Under the pieces are notes generated by a model that did not search any database, was not told the origin of the DNA, and worked only from the letters and a program-made list of their open reading frames with translations. Positions 37,401 through 49,197 of a DNA stretch of 64,000 nucleotides are shown one piece after another (position 1 is the first letter of the stretch; each line of letters begins with the position of its first letter). Both the position numbers and the translations under genes were made by a program. Origin of the DNA: Eucalyptus grandis (lineage: Eukaryota; Streptophyta; Magnoliopsida; Myrtales; Myrtaceae); contig NC_052615.1 of NCBI RefSeq assembly GCF_016545825.1, positions 29,757,088 through 29,821,087 of the forward strand, given 5' to 3'.

Positions 37401-37917
37401 AATAGAAACAAATTGCTGAGTATCCAAATGCTTAATCCTCCAAATATTAAATCCACGCCTTAGTCCAGCTCAAAATTTCAGATAAATTGACAATCACCCC
37501 AATTTCAACACAAAAACACAGGCAGATAAAGAACGATAACCCCTAAAATTCAGATGATGAAAAAGCTGATCACAAAGTTGAAATTATTCAGACCCAGATC
37601 TGCAGCCCACAGGCACAGATGAACCTCACAGAGAGAAAATCACAGATCCAGGCTACTCACCACCACAAGGCAAAGCAGCAATCTGTATTCACAAAACAAA
37701 CAGAGACCCAAAAACCAAAATCGTCAGGGTAAGCAAAAAAACACAAACTTTGGTAAAAAAAAAAAAAAAAAAAGATCAGATCAATGACAGAAACGGCGAA
37801 GAGTCCGTAAAGCTCACATCCAGTATCAGCTTGAATGGTGTGCATCAGATCAGTGTGCCACAGGTTCCGGTAATTCTGCCGGACCTGCAGCTTATCCATG
37901 TACTCTTGAGACGGCAT
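34404..37917 (-). CDS. PLAC8-family Cys-rich membrane protein with Pro-rich tail
   Basis: Eight coding exons on the minus strand: 37818-37917, 37661-37682, 36432-36488, 36263-36344, 35108-35203, 34880-35004, 34765-34783, 34404-34667. Together they give 765 nt, 254 aa, with every junction GT-AG and in phase. The start MPSQEYMDKL is the family start. The Cys-rich PLAC8-type core includes C35-C36-x4-C41-G-P-C44 and further Cys-rich segments up to ~167. A hydrophobic segment (about 120-140, GFMLCLQQLACIFSIVAMIV) is a likely membrane span. Residues ~189-254 are a proline/tyrosine-rich tail of GYPP/AYPP repeats. From memory it matches Arabidopsis At4g23470, At5g41390 and At1g63830, whose function is not established. 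PLAC8 relatives include cell-number and metal-tolerance regulators, but no such role can be inferred here. Two exons are only 22 and 19 nt. The gene diverges from the CCT gene. Confidence 0.92.
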
Positions 37918-38502
37918 GACTGCTCCCGGCAGAAGATCGAACGCCAAGCAAGAATCTTCCTTCTATGCAAGAGGCTCGAGGAGATACCGCAAATCGATCT
38001 CAAGAGAGACGGCGAATTCGAAGATGGGTATACGGAAAAAAGTCCGCGAGTCGTCGTCCCTCGTTCACGTTCGGTTCAAAACAACTGGCTTTATCTCTCC
38101 CCGCGATGACCAACGGAGTATTTACGCGTGTCTCCGGAGTAGACCCACTATGGAATTTTTACAAAAGCCCGAGTCTTTACGCGGGGTTGGGGGGGGGGGC
38201 ACCTCGAAGTCAGAAGGGTGTCTTCGTAATTGACTTTTCAGAGTGGGGTGAGAATTAGAATATAAAAAGTTATCAGGGACTCGTCCGCAAATGCCGTCTA
38301 TAAATTGCGAGACGCGGGTGCGCTTGTCTCTAGTTGTGTCGCTGTTTTTGAAGTTGTTTAGACAGGTCCAGCGAGAGAAAGAAAAAAAGGGGAGGCGGAA
38401 AGGAAGACAAAAAGATCGTCTTTTTCCTTGCTGTTGCCTCGCTGAATTCCGAGCTCCTTCCGTTAGCACCCAAAAAGTTCCCTTTTCTTGAGCTTCATTT
38501 CA
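37918..38502. promoter_or_regulatory. Shared divergent promoter interval (PLAC8 gene / CCT gene)
   Basis: Only 585 bp separate the two start codons, which face away from each other, so both 5' leaders and both promoters lie here. A TATA box (tataaat, 38299-38305) is placed for the CCT gene, giving a ~170-nt leader. No equally good TATA faces the PLAC8 gene. A G run (gcggggttggggggggggg, ending about 38199) could form a G-quadruplex midway. A purine-rich stretch (about 38372-38413) lies in the CCT leader. Confidence 0.7.
38299..38305 (+). promoter_or_regulatory. TATA box of the CCT gene
   Basis: tataaat in a GC-richer setting, about 200 bp before the start codon at 38503. The context (gtctataaattgcg) is a good plant TATA match. 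Confidence 0.6.
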
Positions 38503-40012
38503 ATGTCGTCGTCGTCACCATACGATCTGTACGCCTGCGATGCGGAGCTGCAGTTCCTGTCCGACCCCTTCTTCCCTTTCCCGGACACCGAGTCCATCGA
38601 CATCCTCCAACCCATCTCCGACCCCCAGAACCCGCTCCTCGAATCGTCGCCACCCGATGACCATTCTCTTCACCACCAGCTCTCCGGCTCTCTGCTCTCG
38701 TCTTCCCCTCCGTGTCAACAGCTCGGGAGCTTGAGCCTTTGCCGGGCGAACCAGCTGCAGGCGGTGCCGAACGGTTCCAACGTGTCGAATGGGGTCCCGA
38801 TCCTCGGTGGCTATGAGGTCAAGAGCGAGGAAACCCAACTGTGCTATGAGACTTACCCATATCTCGCTCGTAGTTATAGTGGGCCCGAGAATGTGGCCAA
38901 GTACTTGCAGAGGAACTATAGCGGCAATTCTGGGGATGGGAGGTCTGTCCTGCTCCATCAGGCCGTGATCGATGCTGTCGTGGAGGCTCCTGATTTCCAG
39001 TACCAACAGGGCTTGAGCTCCCCTGAGCATTGCCTGTTGGGCGGTCAAATCAGGAGGGCGTGTAGCACGGGAGACCTGCAGGTATAATTCCTAGACTATG
39101 TCTGAGAAAATTTACGCTATTTTGCCATTTCCGGGTTCAGCCCGCCCAAGATCGATTCCTTTCTTTTTATAAATCACGATCTTGAAGAGGAATCTACGAT
39201 TTGTTGGTCACGCAGCAGAGCAGCGTGACGCTGCAATCGGAACCGCGATCCTTCTCGACCCCTCTGGCCGCAGAGAGCTCCCTCACCGAGGAAGCAAATG
39301 CCAAGGTGGGACGTTACAGTGCTGAAGAAAGGAAGGAGAGGATCCTCAAGTACAGAGCCAAACGCACTCAGAGAAACTTCAACAAGACGATCAAGGTAAA
39401 GCATCGATCCTCATAATAAAGAAAACGAGAAACGACCCATTTTTTTTAATATCATCTTCCTTCACATGGTTACTGATTTTTCTTTATCACGAGACTTGCG
39501 ATGTGTCACGACTGTATTTGTCAACTACAAAAGAAAAAGATATGTCCCAACTGAACTCTGAATGCGGCTGCTTGTTTCTTTCTGTCTGGTGAAATTGATG
39601 ATGCGGCAGTACGCATGCCGCAAGACGCTAGCCGACAACAGGCCGCGCATCCGTGGCAGATTCGCACGTAACGACGAAACCGCCGATGTTCCCAAGGTTT
39701 CGTCCGCCGGCAGAGACGATGACGAGGATGAGTTCTGGGTAAATTTCTCTTCTCCCGACCTGTCTGTCGTTTAACCGTCCGTGAAGCGTATTCATCCGGC
39801 CGTGCACGCGTGTCTTCGCTCGGCGATTCCCAAACGTACGCTCGCGACGATTTGCTTTCGAGCTCTCATTTGATCAAAGATTTTCGTGGTTTCGACGATG
39901 GTAGATGACTATGCATGAGGAGGAGCAATACGGAGGAACAGGAGGAGGAGGAGGAGGAGGTCCGTTTTTCACTACTTACAGTCAACCGCAATTCCACTAC
40001 TACGGGTACTGA
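38503..40012 (+). CDS. CCT-motif transcription regulator
   Basis: Four exons: 38503-39081, 39216-39395, 39610-39738, 39905-40012. They total 996 nt, 331 aa, all GT-AG and in frame. The N-terminal half (about 1-193) is acidic and Ser/Pro-rich (LYACDAELQFLSDPFFPFP), suggesting an activation region. The CCT domain spans ~226-270 and is split by intron 2: RYSAEERKERILKYRAKR, then QRNFNKTIK, YACRKTLADN and RPRIRGRFAR. It holds the basic nuclear-targeting residues that, in CO, TOC1 and PRR proteins, contact NF-Y or DNA. After an acidic DDDEDEFW, exon 4 adds MTMHEEEQYGG, seven Gly and a PFFTTYSQPQF...YYGY tail. There are no B-box or receiver domains, so it is a CMF-type protein like Arabidopsis At5g41380, At1g63820 and At5g14370 (from memory). 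Exon 2 begins at a tandem acceptor (cagcag). Retaining intron 3 would replace the tail with 12 other residues. Confidence 0.9.
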
Positions 40013-40396
40013 CCGATGGATCGAAGGGGTCCACGACGGAACGACGGTTGGATCGCGTGGACTTTACGTATATAAATTCAAGCAGGACTCCAAGTATACA
40101 CGACAACAAGGACTACGTAAAATCGCAAAGAAGCAAGGAATCGATGCTTCGGTGCAGAATCGGAATCGTGAGAAAAGCCCTCTCGATCAAGAAGCGATCT
40201 GCGGGTGCTCTTTAAGAATAAAGAGACAGCAAGTGTCTTTGGTTGATGACAAATGATTTGCAGTTGGTAGGTATTGACAAAGAGTAGCGGTCGTTATATT
40301 CCAAGAATTCTCTTCTTGCCCCTTTGATTTTTTCTTATTTTTGGGTCAGATTTTTGGGGTATTTTCATCCTTTGTATCATCTATAGTGGTATGAAT

Positions 40397-40402
40397 AATA
40401 AA
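40397..40402 (+). promoter_or_regulatory. Candidate poly(A) signal of the CCT gene
   Basis: AATAAA about 385 bp after the stop. A closer AATAAA lies at 40217-40222, so alternative 3' ends are possible. Confidence 0.4.
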
Positions 40403-41336
40403 TGACTTCGTCAATTAGCATCTGATCTCTTTTCTGGAGTATGCCGATCTTTGACCCTGATAAAGAAAAAAGAACTTCAAGTGGTGGCCTTTTGCTAGAT
40501 GTTTGGGACTACTTGTTTCCATTTGTTATTGGCTTTTTTTCCCGGGAATCCATTACTGTAGAGTTGAGAATGGTGGACAACATCGCTTTGCTGATCACAA
40601 AAGATGAATCCACTAAACCGGGCATGCCCCGTAGCTCCATCTTGTTCTAAAAAATTAGGATACCAAAAGTAAGAATATCGTCTCTCTCGACAGTTTATGT
40701 TAGTTTACATTAAGGTATGACAACGTAAGGAGCATCACGGGATGGCTCATCCTGTCAATGAGGAAGCACACGCAGTTAATAGAGTCGGCAAAATGCAAAT
40801 CCCACCAATGTTTCCAAATCGTTCGAGGTCGGGGCCACCTCCCCATATCAAAGACCTAGACTTGACATTCCATGAGCTTTTCTAGCTATTAATTTCCAGC
40901 GCCTATTTATTGAAAAGCAAAAGAGAGTATTATGAGAATAGATCCACGAAATAATCTTTCTCAGCGATGTTACACGGAAAATCCATGCCTCTTCCTTGTC
41001 GTGAAAGCTAGTTATTCGTTTCATCAAGTAATGCGCACCTGAGCAAGTCCCTAGTTAGAGACCCTCTTTCCTATAAGTTTGACAGGGTATAAAATATTCA
41101 GAGAATCAATGAATATAGGGGTGGACATCAAAAAGATAAGTTTTGAGATAATATATGTACAATAAATGATAATGTCTGTCCACCGCATCATATATAAGTC
41201 AGGTTTTACCACAATCTTATCCTAATTGCAATATGTTAGCTTCACATACGAAGAGTCTATGATACCATTTTTAAATACTCAAACCCAATTGGATGTTGAT
41301 AAATTCTTCAAGGATATAATTGAGGTCTGCTTATGA

Positions 41337-41379
<43 letters not shown>

Positions 41380-41994
41380 AGCGGGCTTAAATTCTTCTTT
41401 GAGGTCACGATGAACAGAAAAGACAAGGTTGTTATTAGTTTGATGAACGCATGGCACGACTTATCAATCTTATATAGCCATATTCCAAAGTATGTATATG
41501 TTGTCACATCGCGCTTATTTAAATCATGGTGCATTTTACATGCTATGATGACTCGTATATCTAGGGATGCCATTATCACTTTAGAGCAACACCAAAGAAA
41601 ATTTGACTCAATATACCTAAGCTAGAATTCCAAGTTGGTTGATGCATAATCGATGTGTAGACACATAGAGCATCGAATTAGATGTCTCGACCGTCATGAG
41701 CTACCGCTACTACGGAATGGCCCATGTGATACGCATGAATAGGAGCTCATGGAGGGTCCCGTGTATTATGACTATGGCTCTTTTTGTTTTTCGATGAAAA
41801 TAATCATTCATCAAACTTTTGGAATGAAGCTTCGTTTGAGTGCCTTGATTCAAAAGACCAATGAGCAAACCGTCTCATGTTTACCATTTGGAATTGTGCT
41901 CTTTTTTTTTTTTTTCATTTTTTTGGTCAGAGAATTGTACTCCCTTTACCCGTCCCTTTCTTTCACATCTCAAAAGATAGACGAGGAATCTGCT
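40403..41994. other. Intergenic DNA
   Basis: No gene is supported. It contains a long TC microsatellite at 41341-41378 and short frames without family resemblance. Confidence 0.5.
41341..41378. repeat. (CT)19 microsatellite
   Basis: An uninterrupted 38-bp CT run. Confidence 0.95.
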
Positions 41995-42078
41995 TTTCAA
42001 ACAATTTGGAATACCACTTGCCGTTCCTCGCGTAAATAATGGGACCTTCCTAATCAACGACATAAATCATTTAAAGGA
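41995..42078 (+). repeat. 84-bp direct repeat, left copy
   Basis: It starts tttcaaacaatttggaatac and ends catttaaagga. It recurs base for base at 43117-43200. The two copies bracket the GC-rich foldback element. The sequence 3' of the right copy (gccattattg) is unique, so the repeat is a duplication of the target. The identity of the copies points to a recent event. Confidence 0.95.
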
Positions 42079-43116
42079 AAATGTCACAATGGCCCCTATA
42101 TTCTTGCGATCATTTTCATCGATTCTTTGATCGGCTCATTGGCCTCGATTGATAAACGTCCATTTAGTCCCTGAACTTTTGATCGGCTCAATTTGATCCT
42201 TAAACTATTCATAAATGCCCGATTTGTCCTTCGTTACTGTTTTTTCTTTTTTTTTTAATTTTTTAAAATTTTTTTAATTTTTTTTTTTGCTTTTCTCCTT
42301 CCTCCGCCGGAGCCGGCGGAGGGAAGCCGGCGTCCGGCGAGGGTAGCCCTCGCCGGCGTCGGGCGAGGGCCGTCCTCGCCGGACGCAGGCGAGGGCGGCC
42401 TCGCCGCTGTCGGGCGAGGGGCTCCTCGCAGATCTGGCGAGGGAGCTCCTCGCAGATCCGGCAAGGGGCTCCCCTCGCCGGGCGTCGGGCGAGGGAGCAC
42501 CTCGCCAGATCTGGCGAGGGCCGTCCTCGCCGGACGCAAGCGAGGGCGGCCCTCGCCGCTGTCGGGCAAGGGAGCCCTCGCCCGACGCCGGGGTGCTCCC
42601 TCGCCGGCGTCGAGCGAGGGGCCCTCGCCAGCGTCGGGCGAGGGGCTCCCTCGCAGATCTGGCGAGGGAGCCCCTCGCAGATCTGGCAAGGCTCCCCTCG
42701 CCGGCGTCAGGCGAGGGAGCACTCGCCAGATCTGGCGAGGGCCGCCCTCGCCCGACGTCGGCGAGGGAAGCTCCCTCGCCAGATCTGCGAGGGAGCCCTC
42801 GCCGGCGTCGGGCGAGGGAACCCCTCGCTCGACGCCGGCGAGGGAGCACCCGGCGTCGGGCGAGGGGCTCCCTCTGCGAGGGAGCCCTCGCCCGACACCG
42901 GCGAGGGTCGCCCTCGCCTGCATCCGGCGAGGACGGCCCTCGCCCGACGCCGGCGAGGGCGACCCTCGCCGGACGCCAGCTTCCCTCCGCCGGAACCGGC
43001 GGAGGGAAGGGAGAAAAAGCAAAAAATTTAAAATTTTAAAAATTTTAAAAAATTTTAAAAAATTTAACAAAATTTTAAAAAATGAAAACAGTAACGAAGG
43101 ACTAAATCGACATTTA
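42076..43116. mobile_element. GC-rich foldback element, right end truncated
   Basis: It begins ggaaaatgtcacaatggccc, like the left ends of the TIR elements at 3939 and 27342. Inverted segments pair across it: gtccttcgttactg (about 42226) with cagtaacgaaggac (43090-43103), T-rich with A-rich arms, and cctccgccggagccggcgg (42301) with ccgccggaaccggcggagg. Between them, about 42315-42985 is a minisatellite of ggcgaggg / ctcgccgg / cagatct words. The sequence expected opposite the first ~150 bp is missing on the right, so the right arm is truncated exactly where the second 84-bp repeat begins. Long frames in the core are translations of the repeat, not genes. Confidence 0.7.
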
Positions 43117-43200
43117 TTTCAAACAATTTGGAATACCACTTGCCGTTCCTCGCGTAAATAATGGGACCTTCCTAATCAACGACATAAATCATTTAAAGGA
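43117..43200 (+). repeat. 84-bp direct repeat, right copy
   Basis: Identical to 41995-42078. It joins directly to the truncated right side of the foldback element on one side and to unique DNA on the other. Confidence 0.95.
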
Positions 43201-46200
43201 GCCATTATTGCTCCCAAGAAGCTACAAGCCACCAAATTGCTAATTATGTCTTTCCTTCTTGTTAAATCTGATCACTCATTTACAAATTTCATATACTCTT
43301 TATATCTACATGGCATCTTTTCACCGATTAGTTTGAACTCTTCAAGTTGGATATTAGAACATATTCCACTTCTAAGAGTTCGAATTATATTTTATCATAT
43401 ATCTTGTAGTATATAATTTGAAGTAATGCGAGATGGTTACATCGAGACGGTTTTAACAAATTATTAATAAATTTATCATTCTAAGTTGTGGCTGATATCT
43501 ACTATCTCATGATGGGACAGAGAGAGAGACATCCGAGCTTATTAACATAATGAATTCGACTTTATTCCAATCGAAAGTATAAGCATCGCGGTTATGGCCC
43601 ATCGGACAAAAAACATTGTTAATGTTAATTGCTCTTCTAATTCTAAATATCTCATGCAGATCCGTCGGACTATTGTCCGTACAAGATTATTCTGCATCTC
43701 ACATAAGAACACGGATGCTAATGCTATGAAGTTTCATCTAAATGTTCAGATAATGGTCAAAAGCATTCATCAGGAAAATCGAGACTGTGCCATCAAATTC
43801 GGCCGATTACAGTTCATGTTTTTGCCATTTTAAGATGACCATTTGCGACGAGACAAGTAGGCATCTAAACACGAGAATATAATCAAAGACTGGAGATATA
43901 AACTTTTCCTTTGTCGAATCGTTAAACCGGGGCGTTCCTCGGCAACATCTGGCGAGGAGACAGATGCCTTTTTTCGTGATCAAGCTTGCAATCACGTCTA
44001 ATTTATTATTGCCAAAGGGGAACGAGAAAGGAAATGCATGCTTAAATTATATTAATCCCAAAAAGTGATCGTCTTCGTTAAGCTTGGCATCTTCATCATT
44101 CATGCTTTGACCACCTCCTTCAGGAAAAGATGCTAAAAAGTGTTCATTGAAAGGGCCACAGTAACACAACTTTGAATAGCTAAACTGAATAGAGGCTAGC
44201 TTCCCCGTTCAGATCGGTAGCTCGCAATCTGAAGTTACAATGGACCGGATGTCGTCGAATTTATAATATTTTTTTTCCTAAAGCGATTGTAATTTATACC
44301 ATCAATCTACCACTATATAAAAATGTTTCCATAGACGGCCTTATCGATGATTGATAATGGTTAGTGGAAGAGTGGGTAGTTAAAACCCTCAAATCTATGA
44401 AGATGAAAACCACTTGTTTAAATATTGCTTTACTCTGACAAGTATGCTCTTCATTAAGCCGGATCTTATTCATTTTTTGTACATATAACTTTATTCTCAA
44501 ATTTTCTTTCACTTGAGCAAATTATGTCCAACTGATAATTTCTTGATTGCTCGGGAAATTTGGTGAGAGCTGCCTTAAAATGAACCATGTTGTCCTCCAT
44601 CTTGCTTGGAGTCTTTAATAAATCTTTTAATTAGCACGTTACTATGGAAACTCCCATAATGAAAAGTACATCGAATATTGTCGTCAAAAGTTGAAAGTAC
44701 TTGTGTGGTTTCTATCGTTCCCTTTTTGATTTATAATCATACAACAAAAAGGAAAATAAAAGCAATATAATGTTCATAAAAATGGATGGTTTGGAATGGA
44801 TCATAATTCGTAAATAAATTTAATGCAATAAATCCTAACCATTTTTCTAATCAATCTTACGCGATTTTCTCTTTGTGTATAGGTCACGCCGACTAAACAA
44901 CGTAACTATTCACTTCTTAATTTCCATTGTCTTCCCCTAATCTACTTGCCATTTTGCTTGATTATGATGGAAAAATCAGCTTCTTCCTGTTGCTATTTGT
45001 GGGGGGGAAAGAGAACCACAGGCCGACGCCTTAATGGGTAGCGCAGTAAAGAAAAGAATGCTTATTATATTCGATTAATCTTTGCATAAAAACAAGCAAT
45101 GATTCCAACACGACACTTTTGACCAGCATAATGCAATAAACAAAGACCCGCCATTCCAATGCCCTATCATTGCGACGATATTGATTATGACATGATTAGT
45201 TCCGTAGGCCTATGCACCGATTCCCAAGAAAGGAATTTGCCCGGAAGAAAGAACCCAAAGAAATGGCCGAGGGGAAAAAAGTTGCTTGAGCTTTTATGTA
45301 AATGTCCCTTTGTTCGGTCCAAGATGAAGGGGTTCTTTCTTAGTACATGAAAAAATTCGACATATATTTATAGTCTCTTACATAACTAATTGCTAATTTT
45401 CAATTGGAAGATGATAGTATTATTATTATGATAGAGTGCTCGAATGGTATGTCATTGTAGCAGACAAGAACAACAGCCCTATGGGGCCGATGAAGCAAAA
45501 TGGTAATTTAAGGACAAACAAGAGAAAAAGCATAAATCATGAGAGGGAGGAAAATTCGGGAATAACAAGAAAGCAAAAGGTGTCCCCTTTGACAGGTCTT
45601 TGGCCTGCTCTTTTATTAATTTAATTATTTACTTTTCGGTAAAGTTTGATGTTGTTTCTTTTGCTAGGGAAAAAAGAAATTGGGTATTTAATGTCGTTTA
45701 TAAAAAAAATAAAAATAAAAACAGCTAAAAAGCAAGATCCTTTATGCTTGGACCAATCAGCTGCCTGGGAAATTAGCACCATTAAGATTGATTTCTTTTA
45801 TATTTATTTAGGTATTTGCTAAAATTAGGCAGAGACACAAATATTCTCCACATTAAAAAACAAAAAGCTCCATCTATAAAAGAAATAGATTCTTGAACGA
45901 ATGTTTTTTGGACACATCATGTTGAGCAATCGTTGTTTAAACCTCTCATGATATATCAAACACTGCATTTTGTTAAAGAACTTATGATATTGTAAGCTCT
46001 TCATAATTTAATCAGTGTCATTTCCAATGATCGTCAAGTGAAAACCTTCGTAGATTTGAAGTATGAACTAAACCTAACTCTTCCCTGAAGTACGTTGGTT
46101 GTGATAATTCATCATGCAAATTATAGAAGAATCGTTCAAAATAATAATCGAAAAATGCTCAAGAGCTGTTCTTCCTATCAATTCTTCTGTGTTATTGATA

Positions 46201-46889
46201 ATCATCACGTCTACTCGGAAAATCCCGACCAATTTTTCCAAGTACACCATAGTATCTCCTTGTCACTCCAATGAAGTAATCATTGCATAGAGATTGCCTG
46301 ATTAAGTTGTCTTCATCGGAACTCTCGAACACAAGACTTGTTTGCGGTTGACAAAGAACAGAAAACGTGTCGCGCGAATGATACCCTCGTAGGCCTTGAC
46401 AACAATCGGTGCAATTAGTCCTCCTTTGCTGCTAAGAAAACCGAAGGAAAGAAAGAAAGTTTGGTTAAATATTCCTCTTGTCGCTCACTCCACTACCAGG
46501 GACGTGGAGAGATGTCCACGTTGAATCAAAAGTGATCTCAACTTAGCTTCGTATTCTCTTCCCATCTGTCCTTCTTTTCTCCTTCCTTTTTGGCCTTTCC
46601 AAGGGTTTATCGAGAGGAATGAACGTGCGAGGTGTTAGCTGAAAATTTGCTATGACTCGAATTGAGTGAATCTTGGGTTCAAGTTCTTGGCTTCGGGTTC
46701 ACTCTGTCCTCCTGTTCCACCCTCTCTTAATGGCGCGGAAGGGGCAATTATCTGCCGGAGTGCAATTTGTTTTGACTAGAAAACAGGTGATCTGAAAAAA
46801 ATATTTCGAGAAAAGAGGAACGTCCTCAAAGGCTGGTCAAAATGCCAGAGCTCACGTAGCTCCTTAGGTCTTCAGCTAGGATAAGACTC
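43201..46889. other. Intergenic DNA
   Basis: AT-rich with short unrecognised frames. No gene, RNA or clear mobile element is supported. Confidence 0.45.
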
Positions 46890-47603
46890 CGGACGAGCGT
46901 GTGGGGAATCTACAAAACGTCTAATCATCATCGAGCTCCCTCTTTTCTTCGAGTGCGCTTGAGTCCAAGTAGACTCACCCACCATAGAGAAAGAATCAAA
47001 AGAATATGTTGGTTTTGCTAGAATATGTTGGTTTGCATCCGATAGCAAGGCTAACCTACCAAATAAAACCCAACCGCTTATGTTCTATGATGCGAATGGG
47101 TATGTATATAAGGAGGCGTCTCGATCATTGATAAGAATTTGTCACGTTACGTTACACATCGATTCAATATACCTAGCATTATTTAAAAGTTAGAAAAAGA
47201 AAAGGAAAAAAGCAAAAAAAAAAAAAAAAAAAGTTACAAACTATGCTCATCATATTTATTCTAAACTTTTTTATGCAGCATTAAAAAATCACAAATTATA
47301 CCAATTATGACATATGTACTCTAAAATTTTTCTTGTGACTTTAAAAACTCAAATTTGTATATACATAATATATTTTAACCCGTCAATATTTCATTTGATG
47401 ATTTTTAATATTGTTTTTATTTCACTTAAGTCACGTGAGCGCGCATGCATTGTTTGCTTGTTGACGTACATGTAGGTCAATTGTTAACGATTCTTGTTGA
47501 CAAAACTTTAATGAGTCATACATATACAAATTTGAGATTTTCGTATCATAGAAAATAGTTTTGAGTAAATATATTATGGTAGTGGTCAGCATAATTATAG
47601 TTT

Positions 47604-47879
47604 TTAATAGATTTTTTCACACACACAAAAAAAAGAAAAAAGAAAAGGAAAAGATAGATACATGCACATTGACTTCATAATTGCGAAGGAGATAATTCGA
47701 CAGTCTGGAGCTGATTCCTTTTTTTCAATTTGAGGTAAATAAAGATTGCTTACTGGGAGCAAATTAGCATCAACGTTCTTGAAGCGCCTCCCTTTTTGGT
47801 CTTCCACGAGAAAAGGCGAGGCCAAAGTTGACCAAAGTACAAAGAATTTGTACCGTCTAGCTTTTAGTTGCGCATCCAC
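47604..47879 (-). pseudogene. Conserved short frame in unit 1 of the array
   Basis: The minus-strand translation contains MDAQLKARRYKFFVL, then LVEDQKGRRFKNVDANLLPV. Unit 3 has the matching frame MDAQLRVRRCKFFVL, then LVEDQKGRIIKNLDANLLPV. The nucleotide differences between the copies mostly keep amino-acid class, suggesting descent from a real exon. The sequence after ANLLPV begins with gtaagc in this copy and gtaatc in unit 3, both donor-like. I do not recognise the family and see no start or other exons, so this is at best a gene fragment. Confidence 0.25.
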
Positions 47880-49197
47880 GAGTAAAGAATTGGGTCTGTC
47901 CTATGATGTCGGCCAATCATGGCCCACAAAGATTCATATTCAATCCAGGGACAATAAACATTACCATCACCTCAGTAAAATAGGAATTCCTACCTTTTAA
48001 TATTGTATTTTGACCGGGATAATTAAAAAGAAAATATAAAGGAGTTAATTAATCATTAAGAAGAAGAAAATTTATTTGAAAGGGTTGAGTTATAAAGTTG
48101 TTTGACTAACGAGGGAAAATGAAATGAAAAAAAAATTGTATTAACAACATAAATATCCTCTTACGTATTCACAAATAGAAATAAAGAATAAAAAAAAAGA
48201 AAAGGATGAGACTTTTGGCTAACGTGTGGGGAATCTGTAAAAGGCCTGATAATCAAACCAGGGACAATAAACATTAACATCACCTAAGTAAAAGAGGATT
48301 CCTACTTTTTTTAATATTGTATTTTGATCAGGATAATTAAAAAGAAAAAATAAAGGACGAAGAAGAAGAAAAAAAATTGAAAGGGTTAAGTTATAAAGTT
48401 GTTCGGATACTAAGGAGGGAAAATGAAATGAAAAAAAAAAAATTGTATTAGCAACATAAATATGCTCTTACGTATTCACAAATAGAAATAAAACAAAGAA
48501 TAAAAAAGAAAAAAAAAGAAAAAAGAATGAGACTTTGGCTAGCGTGTGTGGAATCTGTAAAAGGTCTAAATCATCACCAAACTCATTCTTTTCTTTCAGT
48601 GTGCTTGAGCCCCAAGTGGGTTCACCCACCACGGACAGAAAATTAAAAGAAATGTTCGTCACATTTAAAAGCAAAGCTAACCTACCGAGCAAAAGACATT
48701 AGCTTATGTTCTTTAATGTAAATGGGTACGTATACAAGCGAGTCATATCGATCATTAATTATAATTAAAACGTCAATTTAATATACCTCACATCATTTAA
48801 AAAAAAAAGAAAAAACGGAAAAAAAAATCTTAACTATATTTATCACAAACTTTTCATGTAACATAAAAAATCCCAAATCATGTTAACTGCTATACATTTA
48901 CCATAAAATTTTTCTTATAATAATAAAAACCTCAAATTTGTATCTATACAACACATTTATCCCTCGTTGAGATTCCATTTGATAATTTTTCTACCAAAAT
49001 AACGATATTTTTTTTCATCTAAGCCATGTGGGCATCATATCAACACTATTTGCTTCCTAACATCCATGTAGGAAAATTTTAAATGGTTTTGATTGATAAA
49101 ACTTTGACAAATGGTAATTTGTCACGCATATATAGGTTTTGGATTTTTTTTTTTGTGTCAAAAAAATAGCTTAGAATAAATGCACATTTGACATAAT

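Noticed and set aside
38515..39048. 177-codon minus-strand frame opposite CCT exon 1
   Set aside because: Antisense shadow; the plus strand carries the CCT gene with correct splice phases.
39915..40256. 113-codon frame after the CCT gene
   Set aside because: It overlaps CCT exon 4 in another frame and runs into the 3' UTR. Low-complexity Glu-rich start, no domain.
42255..43070. Long frames on both strands rich in GEG, SLA and RR words
   Set aside because: They are translations of the GC-rich minisatellite. Several frames are open at once and no domain or codon pattern supports a protein.
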